61,007 nt of DNA from Deltaproteobacteria bacterium (GCA_030694465.1 JAUXYJ010000028.1:1-61007), one strand, 5' to 3'. Counted from the stretch's first letter, positions 18,312 to 27,533 are shown. Notes: a model not told the origin generated them from the letters alone. A program made the numbers and translations.

Positions 18312-18992
18312 ATGAACAAGCCCCAAGTGCGTGTCGACATCGTGTCCGACGTGGTGTGTCCCTGGTGTGTGATTGGCTACCGGCAGCTCGCCCAAGCGGC
18401 AGAGCAAGCGAAGATTGAGCTGGAGATTCACTGGCATCCGTTTGAGCTCAACCCCGGCATGGCCCACGACGGAGAGAACCTCAACGCGCACCTGCGGGCC
18501 AAGTACCGCATGACGGCCGAGACGCAGCGGCAGATGACCGAGCGGGTGTCGCAGGCGGGCGCCGCGGTGGGCTTTGACTTTCGCTTTAGCGACGACATGC
18601 GGATGTCATCGACCGGGCGCGCGCACCAGGTGCTGCACTGGGCGGGCGAAAAGGGCCGCAAGCACGCGCTCAAGACCGCGCTCTTTGCGAGGTATTTTAC
18701 AGATCATTTGAGCATTCACGAGCCCGAAGTGCTCGCCGACGCCGCCGAGTCTGTGGGGCTTGATCGCGACGAGGCCCTCGCGGTCGCGCGCGATGGGCGC
18801 TTTGCCGGGGTCGTGCGAGACGCACAGACCCAGTGGCGCGAGCAGGGGATCACCGGTGTGCCCGCGATGATCTTTGACGAAGAGCATTTGGTCACCGGCG
18901 CGCAAGGGACAGAGAACTACGGGCTCATTCTCAAAGAGATCCTCGCGATGCGCACGCGGGGTGAGGCTCGATCCGGCGACGTCGCCGGGTGA
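18312..18992 (+). CDS. DsbA-family thiol oxidoreductase (FrnE type)
   Basis: The 226-residue cytoplasmic thioredoxin-fold protein has the active site VVCPWCVIG (CPWC, residues about 15-18), a helical insertion typical of the FrnE/DSBA subfamily, and the cis-Pro segment GITGVPAMIFDEEHLVTGAQG. The family exchanges disulphides or isomerises thiol adducts, and some members protect against oxidative stress. The last codons (SGDVAG, stop) are encoded by a copy of the dispersed palindrome, so the native C-terminus may once have been shorter. It lies between two paralogous coiled-coil genes on the opposite strand. Confidence 0.9.
   Translation: MNKPQVRVDIVSDVVCPWCVIGYRQLAQAAEQAKIELEIHWHPFELNPGMAHDGENLNAHLRAKYRMTAETQRQMTERVSQAGAAVGFDFRFSDDMRMSSTGRAHQVLHWAGEKGRKHALKTALFARYFTDHLSIHEPEVLADAAESVGLDRDEALAVARDGRFAGVVRDAQTQWREQGITGVPAMIFDEEHLVTGAQGTENYGLILKEILAMRTRGEARSGDVAG
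18971..18990. repeat. Dispersed GGCGACGTCGCC palindrome at a stop codon
   Basis: It matches ACCCGGCGACGTCGCCGGGT at 19 of 20 positions. It encodes the last residues of the DsbA-like protein and ends at the first base of the TGA. Confidence 0.7.
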
Positions 18993-19068
18993 TCGCAACG
19001 GTGGCCAAGAGCGAGAGGTTGACCGCGGCGACGATGCGATGGATCTCGCTACGCACCCAGCACTCAGC

Positions 19069-19350
19069 TCATGCAGCCACGAGCAAGAACGCCACGGCAA
19101 TGCCCACCACCATCAACGCCAGCGCCGCCACCACGACGGCCACGAGGACCACGGACTGAGGGTTGCGTGGCGCAGCGGGCGGCGCAAATCCCGAGCGCAT
19201 CTGCGCGAGCTGCTGCTGGTGATGCAGCTGCATCTGCTGCTTCTGCTGCTCGACCACCGCGAGCTTCTGGTTGAGCTGTTGGTTCTCGGCCCGCAGCGAC
19301 TCGTTGGCGGCAAACGCTGCCTGTTTTTCGTCTCGATAGTCGGCGCTCAT
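19069..19350 (-). CDS. Coiled-coil single-pass membrane protein, paralog B
   Basis: The 93-residue protein begins with the same N-terminal block as paralog A (17741-18220). A Gln/Met/His-rich coiled coil follows, then a C-terminal transmembrane helix (SVVLVAVVVAALALMVVGIAVAFLLVAA). It lacks the Pro-rich tail, so the two copies differ mainly after the membrane segment. It may be a tail-anchored protein. A copy of the dispersed palindrome (19396-19415) lies just upstream. Function is unknown. Confidence 0.68.
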   Translation of the reverse strand: MSADYRDEKQAAFAANESLRAENQQLNQKLAVVEQQKQQMQLHHQQQLAQMRSGFAPPAAPRNPQSVVLVAVVVAALALMVVGIAVAFLLVAA

Positions 19351-19395
19351 GGACGCGAGTGTAGCGCAGCGAGGGCTGGCTGCGCAGGGCTCCGT

Positions 19396-19415
19396 ACCCG
19401 GCGACGTCGCCGGGT
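19396..19415. repeat. Dispersed palindrome, perfect copy
   Basis: The perfect 20-bp palindrome ACCCGGCGACGTCGCCGGGT lies 10 bp beyond the stop of the WD40 gene and upstream of paralog B. Confidence 0.75.
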
Positions 19416-19425
19416 GCGACAGGGC

Positions 19426-20430
19426 TCACGCGTCAAACGCGACGAGGACGCCCTTCTCGGGATCGATCGCATACACCTGCGCGCCAGACTTGGACCAAAA
19501 CACACCACTGCATTCCACAGGGAGCTTGGCGAGGACGCGCACCTCGCCGGTCGCGATCGTGACAATCACCAAATCAAATACGCCTTCTTTGCCCTGTAAT
19601 TTTCCTCGGTTCATCGCGATGCGCGTGGCATCGGGCGAGAGCGCAAAGTCGGCACCGATGTCGTCCCAATAGTCTTGCACGACGACAGACGAGCGCTCGA
19701 CGAGCGCGCTGGGATCTAAGTGAGTGACCCGCAGCGAGCGCTCAAACGTCGGTTTGCCCTTGGGTTTGCTGGGGGGATGCTCGATGCATTGCGGCTGCAA
19801 GAGCGTAGGGCCCGCAGGCGAGACATACAGCTTGGCGCAGGAGCTGGTTGTGGTGTGCTCGACCGCGACGACCTCTCCGCTCGCGAGATCGAAGCGGCGC
19901 ACCACCAACGGATGGCGGTGAAGTGTGTAGAGCGTCTCATCATCGGCGCCAAAGCAGACATAGGCGCCGCCTGGGACGAGCTTGAAGCGCTTGAGCTCTT
20001 CGCCGGTCGCCACGTCAAAGACTGCGACCGAGTTGTCGGCTTTTTCGACGCGCCCGTCGCTCACAGTTGCCACCCGCGCTCCGGACGGAGAGAACGAAAC
20101 GCCTGTGATTTCGCCCTTGGGATGCGCCTCGATCGTCTGCAGTACGCTGAGGTCCTCGGGCGAGAGCAGCGAGAGCTTCTTGGTCCCCGCGGCCACGCAT
20201 CGCTCGTCCGGAGAGAGGGCCATCGCGCGCAGCGAGACCGCGCCGGTGCCGAGCTTCTGGCTCGCGAGCAATGTGCCCTCAGGCGCCTGCCACACACAGA
20301 CGCGCTGATCGCTGTGCGAGGACATGGCCCCGACGCTGATCACCTTGCTGCCATCGCGCGTGGTCACAAGCGCATGCGCCCACTGCTGAAAATTCTCAAC
20401 ACCCTTTGAAGCGGTCTTTGCCTTGGCCAT
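19426..20430 (-). CDS. WD40-like beta-propeller protein
   Basis: The 334-residue protein starts MAKAKTASKGVENFQQW at ATG 20430; the longer frame upstream is unlikely to be translated. Repeated WD40/YVTN-style blades are visible (RAMALSPDERCVAAGTKKLSLLS, GVSFSPSGARVATVSDGR, ADFALSPDATRIAMNRG). There is no signal peptide, so a cytoplasmic scaffold is likely. The function and partners are unknown. It is divergent from the lipoprotein gene at 20644. Confidence 0.75.
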   Translation of the reverse strand: MAKAKTASKGVENFQQWAHALVTTRDGSKVISVGAMSSHSDQRVCVWQAPEGTLLASQKLGTGAVSLRAMALSPDERCVAAGTKKLSLLSPEDLSVLQTIEAHPKGEITGVSFSPSGARVATVSDGRVEKADNSVAVFDVATGEELKRFKLVPGGAYVCFGADDETLYTLHRHPLVVRRFDLASGEVVAVEHTTTSSCAKLYVSPAGPTLLQPQCIEHPPSKPKGKPTFERSLRVTHLDPSALVERSSVVVQDYWDDIGADFALSPDATRIAMNRGKLQGKEGVFDLVIVTIATGEVRVLAKLPVECSGVFWSKSGAQVYAIDPEKGVLVAFDA

Positions 20431-20643
20431 AGGCGCCGTTAGGTAACAGAGCAAGACTCTCGCGCACACGGGGTGACCGCGCGCAGTGCAGAAGTGCCGG
20501 AAAGATTCGTACCTACCTTGCAGAATGGGCAGACGGATCGCGGGCGAGCCTCGTTCATTTGAGCGCGGATGCGAGCAACGCTGAGTGCTGGGGGGCCTCG
20601 CTCGCGTTGTGCTCTCGCCCTCGCCCGCACTACGCTCTTCGCT

Positions 20644-22467
20644 ATGACACGATGGACTCTGTCGCTCTCGCTCGTGGGCCTCGGCGCGTGTGTGACCCCT
20701 GCGGTCGCAGACGATGTCACCGCGCCAAGTGACACCGCCTCGCGCGACGCCGTCGTGACCGAAGACGCGCTGGCCCAAGACACACTCTCCGAAGCGAGCG
20801 CCCTCGACGCACAACCCGGCGACGTCGCTGGGTCAACCGATGTACTCGCCGAAGACGCCGCGCCCGAGCCCGAGAGCTACCGCTATGACATCGACGGCGA
20901 TGGCCGAATGGACAGCGATTTTTCTCTTCAAATGTGCTCTTCGGGCAGCGGGACGTGCTTGCGCGTGCGCTCTTCGCGGGTGACTCCGCGCGAGATCGTG
21001 CTGGGCGCCGACGCGCCGCGCTGCAGCGGGACCTACGTGGGCTCTTCGCTCAGGCTCATTGGCTCGCACAGCGGCAGCGCGTTGCCCGAGGTCGCCGTGG
21101 GCCACTGCGCAGACCAGGGGGCGCGGGTGACGCCTCCGATGCTCTCGGTGATCGACGTGGACGCCGGCACGGTGATCGCACAAGTGACCGCGCCGAGCAC
21201 CCACGTGCACGCGTGGAGCGACGATGTGGGCAACGGCCCGCTGCGCTACCCGGTGCTCGCGCCCTCGTACGGCGACGGAGATCTCTCGGGCGCGTACGGG
21301 ACTGCGATTTGGGGGCGCATGTGCATCTTGCGCGTGGGGGCTCCCGCCTCGGGTGGCTGCCCCGCAGGGTGGATCGCGGCCAACACGACGCTGCCCTCGC
21401 AGCCGAGCTGGTTTCGCGAAGTCGGTGGATATTTGCAGGACGCGGACAACGACGGGTGGACCGACGTGACGCTGACCTATCACTCAGTCGCGCACACGGT
21501 CTCGGGCCGCACGGGGGCTGTGCTTAACACGCTCGTGTACGACGTCGCCGCGGGCATGAGCCCCGTGGGCTTTCACTCGGGACGCAACTACGGGACACAC
21601 GCGGCGTCGCGCGGCACCGACGGAATGCTGCGCACAACCATCGTCGCGGGCGCACCGGTGGGGACCTTTGCGGACTACAACTGCAACGTCAGCCGGTTTA
21701 TCGCGGTGCTTGACTCACGCGAGGGGCAGCCCGGCACACGCAGGCTCGCGTGGTCGCGGTACATGGGGTTCGCGTCGACGAACTTTATCGGGCCATTCAC
21801 CAGCGAATTTGCAGCGAATCCAGAGTCACGTGTGGCACGTCCCGCGGACGTGATGGACCAGTGCGTGCACCGCTTCGGAGACTCGCGCACGGTGATCGAT
21901 GGCGTCGACGCCATCGTGGTGAACTACTTTCGCCAAGAGTCCCCGGTCGATCGGTGCTTGTCGCTGCAGTACCAGCTCTACGTGCCCCCCGCGTGGACCG
22001 AAGCCAAGAGCACCGCGTGGTACAGCTGCTTTGCGCGCAACGTCGCCTCACGCGGCGTGTGGGGCATGTTGGCCCTGCGCGAGCGCGACGGAGTGAGCGT
22101 CACGGGCGGGCTCGAAGTGTACGTCTGGGGACAGCACAGCACACTCACTCCGTCAGGCGAAACGCTGTACATTGTCGAGAGCCTCCCGGGCGCCGGGGCC
22201 TTTGATCTTCGCGACAGAGCCAGTACACCCATGCGTGTGTACGCTCTCGTGCGAGGGCTCTTTGCAGACCGCGGGACCTTTGCTCGCGCGGGCCGCCCAC
22301 GCATCGCGCAGGTGCAAGCGCGAGGCACTGTGGGCATGGGCGCGTGGAGCTACGTCGCCGAGCTTGAGACCCGCGATGTCGACGGCGACGGGCTCGCGGA
22401 TGTGCACATGAGCGATGACAGCTGGGAGGGCTTTGATCGCGCGCGCGGAGCCTGGGTGATCAAGTGA
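20644..22467 (+). CDS. Large lipoprotein with calcium-binding propeller-like motifs
   Basis: The 607-residue protein starts at ATG 20644 and has a lipobox (LSLSLVGLGAC). An Asp/Ala-rich linker (about 20-75) contains the dispersed palindrome read as PGDVAG. Calcium-loop motifs occur early (DIDGDGRMDSDF), mid-protein (DADNDGWTDVTLTY) and at the C-terminus (DVDGDGLADVHMSDD), as in FG-GAP/VCBS proteins. The middle is rich in paired Cys (CSSGSGTCLRVR; CILRVGAPASGGC). It is predicted to be an exported surface lipoprotein, with function unknown. A longer frame to ATG 20569 would move the signal peptide inward and is rejected. Confidence 0.75.
   Translation: MTRWTLSLSLVGLGACVTPAVADDVTAPSDTASRDAVVTEDALAQDTLSEASALDAQPGDVAGSTDVLAEDAAPEPESYRYDIDGDGRMDSDFSLQMCSSGSGTCLRVRSSRVTPREIVLGADAPRCSGTYVGSSLRLIGSHSGSALPEVAVGHCADQGARVTPPMLSVIDVDAGTVIAQVTAPSTHVHAWSDDVGNGPLRYPVLAPSYGDGDLSGAYGTAIWGRMCILRVGAPASGGCPAGWIAANTTLPSQPSWFREVGGYLQDADNDGWTDVTLTYHSVAHTVSGRTGAVLNTLVYDVAAGMSPVGFHSGRNYGTHAASRGTDGMLRTTIVAGAPVGTFADYNCNVSRFIAVLDSREGQPGTRRLAWSRYMGFASTNFIGPFTSEFAANPESRVARPADVMDQCVHRFGDSRTVIDGVDAIVVNYFRQESPVDRCLSLQYQLYVPPAWTEAKSTAWYSCFARNVASRGVWGMLALRERDGVSVTGGLEVYVWGQHSTLTPSGETLYIVESLPGAGAFDLRDRASTPMRVYALVRGLFADRGTFARAGRPRIAQVQARGTVGMGAWSYVAELETRDVDGDGLADVHMSDDSWEGFDRARGAWVIK
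20814..20833. repeat. Dispersed palindrome, in coding linker
   Basis: It matches 19 of 20 positions of the consensus and is translated as PGDVAG within the low-complexity linker of the lipoprotein. Confidence 0.7.
21805..21814 (-). repeat. GAATTTGCAG over-represented 10-mer
   Basis: An exact copy inside the lipoprotein gene, read as Glu-Phe-Ala. Confidence 0.5.
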
Positions 22468-22489
22468 TTTTTACGTGCGAATTTGCTCG

Positions 22490-23854
22490 CTAAAGCGATA
22501 GTGCCCAGAGGTCTGTGAAGGGGTTGGGGCCGTTGCCAAAGCCCGCGACAAAGCGCTTGCGAGCGCTGTCGTACACGATCATGGACGAGCTGCGAAGGCG
22601 CGGTCCGTTGGGCACATCGACGCGGCTCCAGCGCTCGTGGCCGCGGTCGAGCGAGAGCAGCCAGAGGCCGGGAACCGAGTTGCGTCCATCGGAGGTTCCG
22701 CCCCAGACGAGCATACGGTGCGTGTCTGAATCGTAAGCAAATCCGCTGTTGCGACGCGGTGGTGGGGTCGTGCCTGTGGGGGTCAACAGCGCCCATCGCG
22801 GGGGCGTCTGTGTGAGGTCGAGCGACCAGGTGTCCTCGGCGCAATCGCAGGTGTTTGACCCGCTGCCACCGCGCTCACCCGAGAACATCACCACGCGCTG
22901 CGAGGGCACATCGTGCACAAACGCAAACCCGTTGCGGCCCGCAGGGAGCGGGTCGGTCTCGAGGTCGTTGGACTCGGTCCAGCGCTGCGTCATCGGGTCA
23001 AAGAGCCACACGCCGCAGTGGTATCCACGCGCGCCGGCCCCGCAAAAAGACACGTAGCGTGCGCGTGCAGCGTCGTACACAAGCCCGGGTTGGTAGTCCC
23101 CACTGGGGCGCGTGCGCGCGGTGTCCTGGGCCTCCCACGCGAGGCTGTCTCGCGCGTAGCTCACCCTGTGCGTGGCCGACGGCGTGCTGCGCCCGCTGAG
23201 CCCCCCAAAGAAGAGGCCCTGCGCGCCCGCGGGGCCCTGCGCAAAGCGCCCACCGGGCAGGCCCGGCGAGGCCATCGCGGGCATCAATGGCGTCCACGTG
23301 TTGCCGGTGAGCGAGTACTCCCACCACTCATTCGACGGGGTAAATTGCTGGGGTTCGTAGACAAATCCGCCGTACATCAGCATGCGATCGGGCTGCGTCT
23401 GGTCGACCCACATCGCGCCATACTCGCGCCCGATGGGGCCGGTGGTTCCGGGCATCCACGCGGGCAGCGCTTGCCACTGCATCGCGCGCACGTTGAGCGT
23501 CGCGGTGCGCTGCGCGCGGCCGCCGTTGTCGCACGTGGCCTCGACGGTCACCGTGACCGCGCCGCTTACACTGTAAGGCGCCCGCACGGTCACCGCGTCA
23601 AACGGCGCATCCGCTGCGCCCCAGGCGCCCTCGGGAGCCGAGCGCACCTCGAGCGCGGTGCGCCCTTGGGACGAGGTCACCCCGAAGCGCAGGGGCGCCC
23701 CTTGGCCCACATCAAGAGCGCTTGGCGGGACAAGCTCAAACGCACACGCAGGCCCGCTGTCGGGGCCCGAGTCGGTGCTCGCGTCGGGGTGGGTCGCAGA
23801 GGCTCCGCAGGCTGCGGCGAGCAGCGCGAGGCTGAATAACAGGGGCTTAGACAT
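22490..23854 (-). CDS. Kelch-like beta-propeller lipoprotein
   Basis: The 454-residue protein starts at ATG 23854, with a lipobox signal (LLFSLALLAAACG) and a Ser/Asp linker. An Ig-like domain covers about residues 35-125. The rest has kelch-type blades (MLMYGGFVYEPQ, GLFFGGLSGRS, RYVSFCGAGARG, RVVMFSGERGGSG, RMLVWGGTSDGR). Kelch propellers often mediate binding, and galactose-oxidase relatives carry copper, but no Cys-Tyr copper site is apparent. It converges on the preceding lipoprotein gene. A single CTTAC-N3-GTAAG unit at 23565-23577 lies within it. Confidence 0.78.
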   Translation of the reverse strand: MSKPLLFSLALLAAACGASATHPDASTDSGPDSGPACAFELVPPSALDVGQGAPLRFGVTSSQGRTALEVRSAPEGAWGAADAPFDAVTVRAPYSVSGAVTVTVEATCDNGGRAQRTATLNVRAMQWQALPAWMPGTTGPIGREYGAMWVDQTQPDRMLMYGGFVYEPQQFTPSNEWWEYSLTGNTWTPLMPAMASPGLPGGRFAQGPAGAQGLFFGGLSGRSTPSATHRVSYARDSLAWEAQDTARTRPSGDYQPGLVYDAARARYVSFCGAGARGYHCGVWLFDPMTQRWTESNDLETDPLPAGRNGFAFVHDVPSQRVVMFSGERGGSGSNTCDCAEDTWSLDLTQTPPRWALLTPTGTTPPPRRNSGFAYDSDTHRMLVWGGTSDGRNSVPGLWLLSLDRGHERWSRVDVPNGPRLRSSSMIVYDSARKRFVAGFGNGPNPFTDLWALSL

Positions 23855-24119
23855 CGCGAGGCTTGCGCACCGCAAGGGCTATACCAAGCGAGCTTTCGCT
23901 GTGTTTTGGCTGACAAATGGGCACGCGATGCGAGGGCTCTCGCCGGTGACCGTGCAGAGACGCACGGCGCGAGCGTGCGAGCTGTGGCGCGAGGTTTGTC
24001 CACGTCCGAGGCACGAGGGCGCGGGTGGTCTTTGGCAACGCGCGACGGGCCCCACGGAGATCCAGCGCGACGTGGGGCGCGCGCGCGAGGCTACCCCAGC
24101 GCTTTACCCTGCAAATACG

Positions 24120-25205
24120 CTACGCGTTGAGCTTGGGATAGTCGTTGTATCCCTTCTCGCCTGGGGTATAAAACGTCCCAAAGTCCGGCGCGTTGAGCTC
24201 GGCGCCCGTGCGCATGCGCGCGACCAGGTCGGGGTTGGACAAGAAGGGGCGGCCAAACGCGATGAGCTGTGCCTTGCCCTCTGCGAGATCCACGTCAGCG
24301 CGGGCGCGATCGTAGCCACCCGAGAGGATCATGGGCCCTGCAAATGCGCTCGCGATCGCGGCCTTGGTCGAGCCTGGGACCTCAGGTGCGCCCATGGCGG
24401 CATGGTCGACGAGGTGCACGTACGCGAGCTTGAGGGCGCCGAGCTGCTTGGCCAAATAAGCGAAGTCCGCCGCGAGCGTGTCCCACGGGGTGATCCCATT
24501 AAACACACCGTGGGGCGAGAGGCGGATGCCCACGCGCTCTGCGCCGATGGCGGCGGTGACGCGACGGGCGACTTCGAGCGCGAATTTGCTGCGATTCTCA
24601 ACGCTTCCGCCCCACGCGTCGGTGCGGAGGTTGGTGTTGGGCGAGAAGAACTGGTCGACGAGGTAGCCGTTGGCGCCGTGGATCTCGACCATGTCAAAGC
24701 CCGCTTCGATGGCGTTGCGCGAGGCCGAGACAAAGCCCTCGATCGCGGTCTCGATCTCGCTCTCGCTCATGGCGCGGGCGAGCGGGTAGGGCTTGGGGCC
24801 CTCTTGGTCGGTGTACATCTCGCCCTCGAGCGCGACGGCGCTGGGCGCGAGCACGGAGGCGCCTTCGGGCATGTTGAGCGGGTGGCTCACGCGACCGCAG
24901 TGCATGAGCTGCGCGGCGATGCGGCCGCCGGCTTTGTGCACTGCGTCGGTGACGACCTTCCACGCGGTGACCTGTGCGGGGCTCCAGAGGCCGGGGATGC
25001 GCGCATAGCCACAACCGTTGGCGTCCGGTGCAGTGCCCTCCGAGATGATCAACCCGGCGTCTGCACGATCGGCGTAGTAGGTCGCCATGATGGGCGTGGG
25101 GGTGTGATCGGGCGTCGCACGCGAGCGGGTCATGGGCGCCATGACGACACGATTGGCGAGAGAAATTGCACCAAGTTTGTGAGCACTGAAGAGATCAACA
25201 GACAT
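24120..25205 (-). CDS. Old Yellow Enzyme family ene-reductase
   Basis: The 361-residue FMN oxidoreductase starts at MSVDLFSAHKLG (ATG 25205). Family motifs are clear: NRVVMAPMTRSRA, the FMN-binding LMHCGRVSHP, active-site HGANGYLVDQFFSPNTNLR, GIRLSPHG, and C-terminal FGRPFLSNPDLVARM. It reduces activated C=C bonds such as enones, maleimides or nitro compounds with NAD(P)H. It is divergently arranged with an SDR gene, and a 16-bp perfect palindrome lies in the space between them, so a shared regulator is likely. The exact substrate is unknown. Confidence 0.93.
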   Translation of the reverse strand: MSVDLFSAHKLGAISLANRVVMAPMTRSRATPDHTPTPIMATYYADRADAGLIISEGTAPDANGCGYARIPGLWSPAQVTAWKVVTDAVHKAGGRIAAQLMHCGRVSHPLNMPEGASVLAPSAVALEGEMYTDQEGPKPYPLARAMSESEIETAIEGFVSASRNAIEAGFDMVEIHGANGYLVDQFFSPNTNLRTDAWGGSVENRSKFALEVARRVTAAIGAERVGIRLSPHGVFNGITPWDTLAADFAYLAKQLGALKLAYVHLVDHAAMGAPEVPGSTKAAIASAFAGPMILSGGYDRARADVDLAEGKAQLIAFGRPFLSNPDLVARMRTGAELNAPDFGTFYTPGEKGYNDYPKLNA

Positions 25206-25304
25206 GTGTAGGCTCCGTACGAGGGATCGATTGAGCGAATAGATTTCGCGTTGTGCGGGGGGTGCATTGTGCACGGGTTGTGGGTGCGCAAGGGTCAACT
25301 CAAG

Positions 25305-25320
25305 GTTGCGTGCACGCAAC
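25305..25320. promoter_or_regulatory. 16-bp perfect palindrome in OYE/SDR divergent promoter region
   Basis: GTTGCGTGCACGCAAC is perfectly self-complementary and lies 100 bp upstream of the OYE gene and 160 bp from the SDR gene. Related half-sites (CACGCAAC, TGCAACG) follow within 60 bp. It is a candidate operator; the regulator is not encoded next to it. Confidence 0.45.
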
Positions 25321-25479
25321 AGAGTGGCTTCTAAGGCCATCTTAGGTAGCGCACACGCAACATCGCATGCAACGAGGCCTTGTACAGCCTCTCGGTCGAG
25401 TGGGTTGTGCTACTTCGGGTGCGCTTGAGGTGCAGAGACCCAGCGTGGGCGATGCCGTTGAGCGCAGAGGAGACCTGGG

Positions 25480-26217
25480 ATGGATTGGACAAAGAGCACG
25501 ATGCTCATCACGGGAGGCGCGAGTGGCATTGGTCTCGCGTTGGCGCAGCGATTTGCTGCTCATGGCGCGAAGGTGATTGTGTGTGGTCGGCGCGCAGAGG
25601 CGCTGCGCGAGGCACAAGCGCAGTGCCCAGCGCTGGTCACGATGACTGCCGACGTGAGCACGGCACAGGGGCGCGAGGCGCTCGCTACCAAGGTGATGGC
25701 CGAGCACCCGGAGCTGAACGTGCTGGTGAACAACGCGGGCATTCAGAACAGACCGCTGCCCATGCATTTGCCGCAGGATTGGGCCCAGCACGCTGCCGAA
25801 ATCGAGACGAATTTGTGTGCGCCGATGCACTTGTCGAGCTTGCTCTTGCCGCACTTGCTCTCGCGACCCGAGGGCGCAGTGCTGAACGTGTCGTCGGGGC
25901 TGGCGTTTGTTCCGCTGGCGTTTATGCCCACGTATTGTGCGACCAAGGCTGCGTTGCACTCGTTTACGCTGAGCTTGCGACACCAGCTCCGCGAGACCAC
26001 CGTGCGTGTGATCGAGGTTGTCCCTCCGGCAGTGCAAACCGATCTGGGCGGCAAAGGGTTGCACACCCAAGGGGTCGCGCTGGACCTCTACGCTGACGAC
26101 GCGTTCGCAAAGATCCTCGCGGGCGAGACCGAGCTTGGCTTTGGCTTCTCAGAGAAGGGCCGCAACGCCTCGCGCGCCGAGCTCGACGCGATCTTTGTTG
26201 CGATGAACAGCCGCTGA
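25480..26217 (+). CDS. Short-chain dehydrogenase/reductase, DltE-like
   Basis: The 245-residue Rossmann enzyme has ITGGASGIGLALAQRF for cofactor binding (residues about 10-25), NNAGIQNR, catalytic Ser in NVSSGLAFVP, and catalytic Tyr-X3-Lys in TYCATKAALHSF. The cofactor-binding region follows GRR after the second strand, suggesting NADPH. A good ribosome binding site (GAGGAGA) precedes ATG 25480. Divergence from the Old Yellow Enzyme suggests joint control and related carbonyl/enone chemistry. The substrate is unknown. Confidence 0.9.
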   Translation: MDWTKSTMLITGGASGIGLALAQRFAAHGAKVIVCGRRAEALREAQAQCPALVTMTADVSTAQGREALATKVMAEHPELNVLVNNAGIQNRPLPMHLPQDWAQHAAEIETNLCAPMHLSSLLLPHLLSRPEGAVLNVSSGLAFVPLAFMPTYCATKAALHSFTLSLRHQLRETTVRVIEVVPPAVQTDLGGKGLHTQGVALDLYADDAFAKILAGETELGFGFSEKGRNASRAELDAIFVAMNSR

Positions 26218-26348
26218 ACACGAGGGCGCGTTCGGCGACCGAAATACTGGTGTGCGCTGCGGAGACTCCCGCTCTGCGCTTTGAGAACCACACTGCGCCG
26301 GGCCGCGCGGACGGTGGCGTAGCGCTCGCGCAGGTGTGTGTGCTGAGC

Positions 26349-27059
26349 TTATTCGCCTGGGGATTCGCTGGGCTGCGCGAGGGTCTTGGGTGCAGTGCGC
26401 TTGAGAATCACCGAGAGCAACAGCGACGACGCCGAGAGCGTCCCCAAGATCACAAACGCGCGAGGCTGCAGCTGCCCTGCCCCGTCAAAGACCTGCGAGG
26501 CGAAATAGCTCACAACCAGAATGGGCGGGATATATCCAAGCAGAGAGCCCAACACGTGCGTCTCAAAGGGCACCTTCGAGACGCCCAAAAAGCCGTGCAA
26601 CAGCTGCGGCATCCAGAAGATCAAGCGCAGGACAAACACCGTACGGAGCGCGTGTTGTTCGAGGGCCGCGTCGTACTTTTTAAACCGCTCGGGGATGCGC
26701 GCAGAGACCCAATCGCGTGCGATAAACCTCGCAAACGAAAACCCCACCACGCTCGCCCCCATCGTCCCAGTCATCGAGAGCGCAAACGCGATGGGCCAGG
26801 GCCAGATGAGCGGCGCGGCGACAATAAACACAGTCCCGGGCACTCCGAAGGGCTGCAAGAGGGTGTACGCGAGGACAAATCCCAGGTAGCCCCATGGGCC
26901 CATCGCGAGCACTGCGGCTGCAAATTGCCTGGGTTCGCGGAGCTGGGCGAAGAGCCCAAAGTGGTAAGCGAGCCCGAGGGCCGTGAGCACCGAGAGCACG
27001 AGCGTAGGCTTGAGCCATCGTGGGCTTGAGCGCGCAGCAGGCGATGGATCTTCGGACAT
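26349..27059 (-). CDS. TVP38/TMEM64 (VTT/DedA-like) membrane protein
   Basis: The 236-residue protein has about six membrane segments and the VTT domain signature: AYTLLQPFGVPGTVFIVAAPLIWP near the re-entrant loop, then FARFIARDWV and LRLIFWMPQLLHGFLGVSKVPFETHVLGSLLGYIPP. Family members act in membrane lipid or ion homeostasis. Its start is 173 bp from the divergent DUF427 gene. No operon partner is apparent. Confidence 0.82.
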   Translation of the reverse strand: MSEDPSPAARSSPRWLKPTLVLSVLTALGLAYHFGLFAQLREPRQFAAAVLAMGPWGYLGFVLAYTLLQPFGVPGTVFIVAAPLIWPWPIAFALSMTGTMGASVVGFSFARFIARDWVSARIPERFKKYDAALEQHALRTVFVLRLIFWMPQLLHGFLGVSKVPFETHVLGSLLGYIPPILVVSYFASQVFDGAGQLQPRAFVILGTLSASSLLLSVILKRTAPKTLAQPSESPGE

Positions 27060-27232
27060 TGCGAGCGCGAGACCATAGGCTGATGGGCACTGGGCGCAAG
27101 GCGCGCGAGGGGCCGGGGGAGCTTGCGGATCCCAGCGCTGGGGCCCATGTCACACGCTTAGGCTTTTGCAACCGAGGTCCGCGCGGTGGCATCTACCAAG
27201 CCCATCCGAATCCGAAAGAGAGCGCATCCCAC

Positions 27233-27514
27233 ATGAAAGCAGTCTGGAACAACGTGACCCTCGCCGAGAGCGACGACATCGTCGAGGTCGAAGGCAACGC
27301 ATACTTTCCGATGAGCGCGCTGAAGCGCGAATTGGTCACCGAGAGCACCACCCACACCGTGTGTGGCTGGAAGGGAACCGCCAGCTATTTTACAGTGATT
27401 GTCAACGGAGAGCGCAACCCCGATGCGGTCTGGTACTACCCCACCCCCCTGCCCGCCGCGAGCGCAGTCCGTGATCGCGTCGCGTTCTGGCGTGGTGTAA
27501 AAATCGTCGCATGA
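27233..27514 (+). CDS. DUF427 protein
   Basis: The 93-residue protein spans the full DUF427 domain: MKAVWNNVTLAESDDIVEVEGNAYFP, then HTVCGWKGTASYFTVIVNG and a C-terminal DRVAFWRGVKI. The fold is a small beta-tent of unknown activity. ATG 27233 is chosen because the domain starts there. It is followed after 19 bp by egtB on the same strand, so it may be expressed with the ergothioneine genes, although no functional link is known to me. Confidence 0.85.
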   Translation: MKAVWNNVTLAESDDIVEVEGNAYFPMSALKRELVTESTTHTVCGWKGTASYFTVIVNGERNPDAVWYYPTPLPAASAVRDRVAFWRGVKIVA

Positions 27515-27533
27515 AGCGCTCTGCGGTGTCCCC

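Noticed and set aside
23658..25211. Plus-strand 517-codon frame opposite the Old Yellow Enzyme gene
   Set aside because: It has Arg/Ala/Gly-rich content without motifs; the minus-strand ene-reductase explains the open frame in GC-rich DNA.
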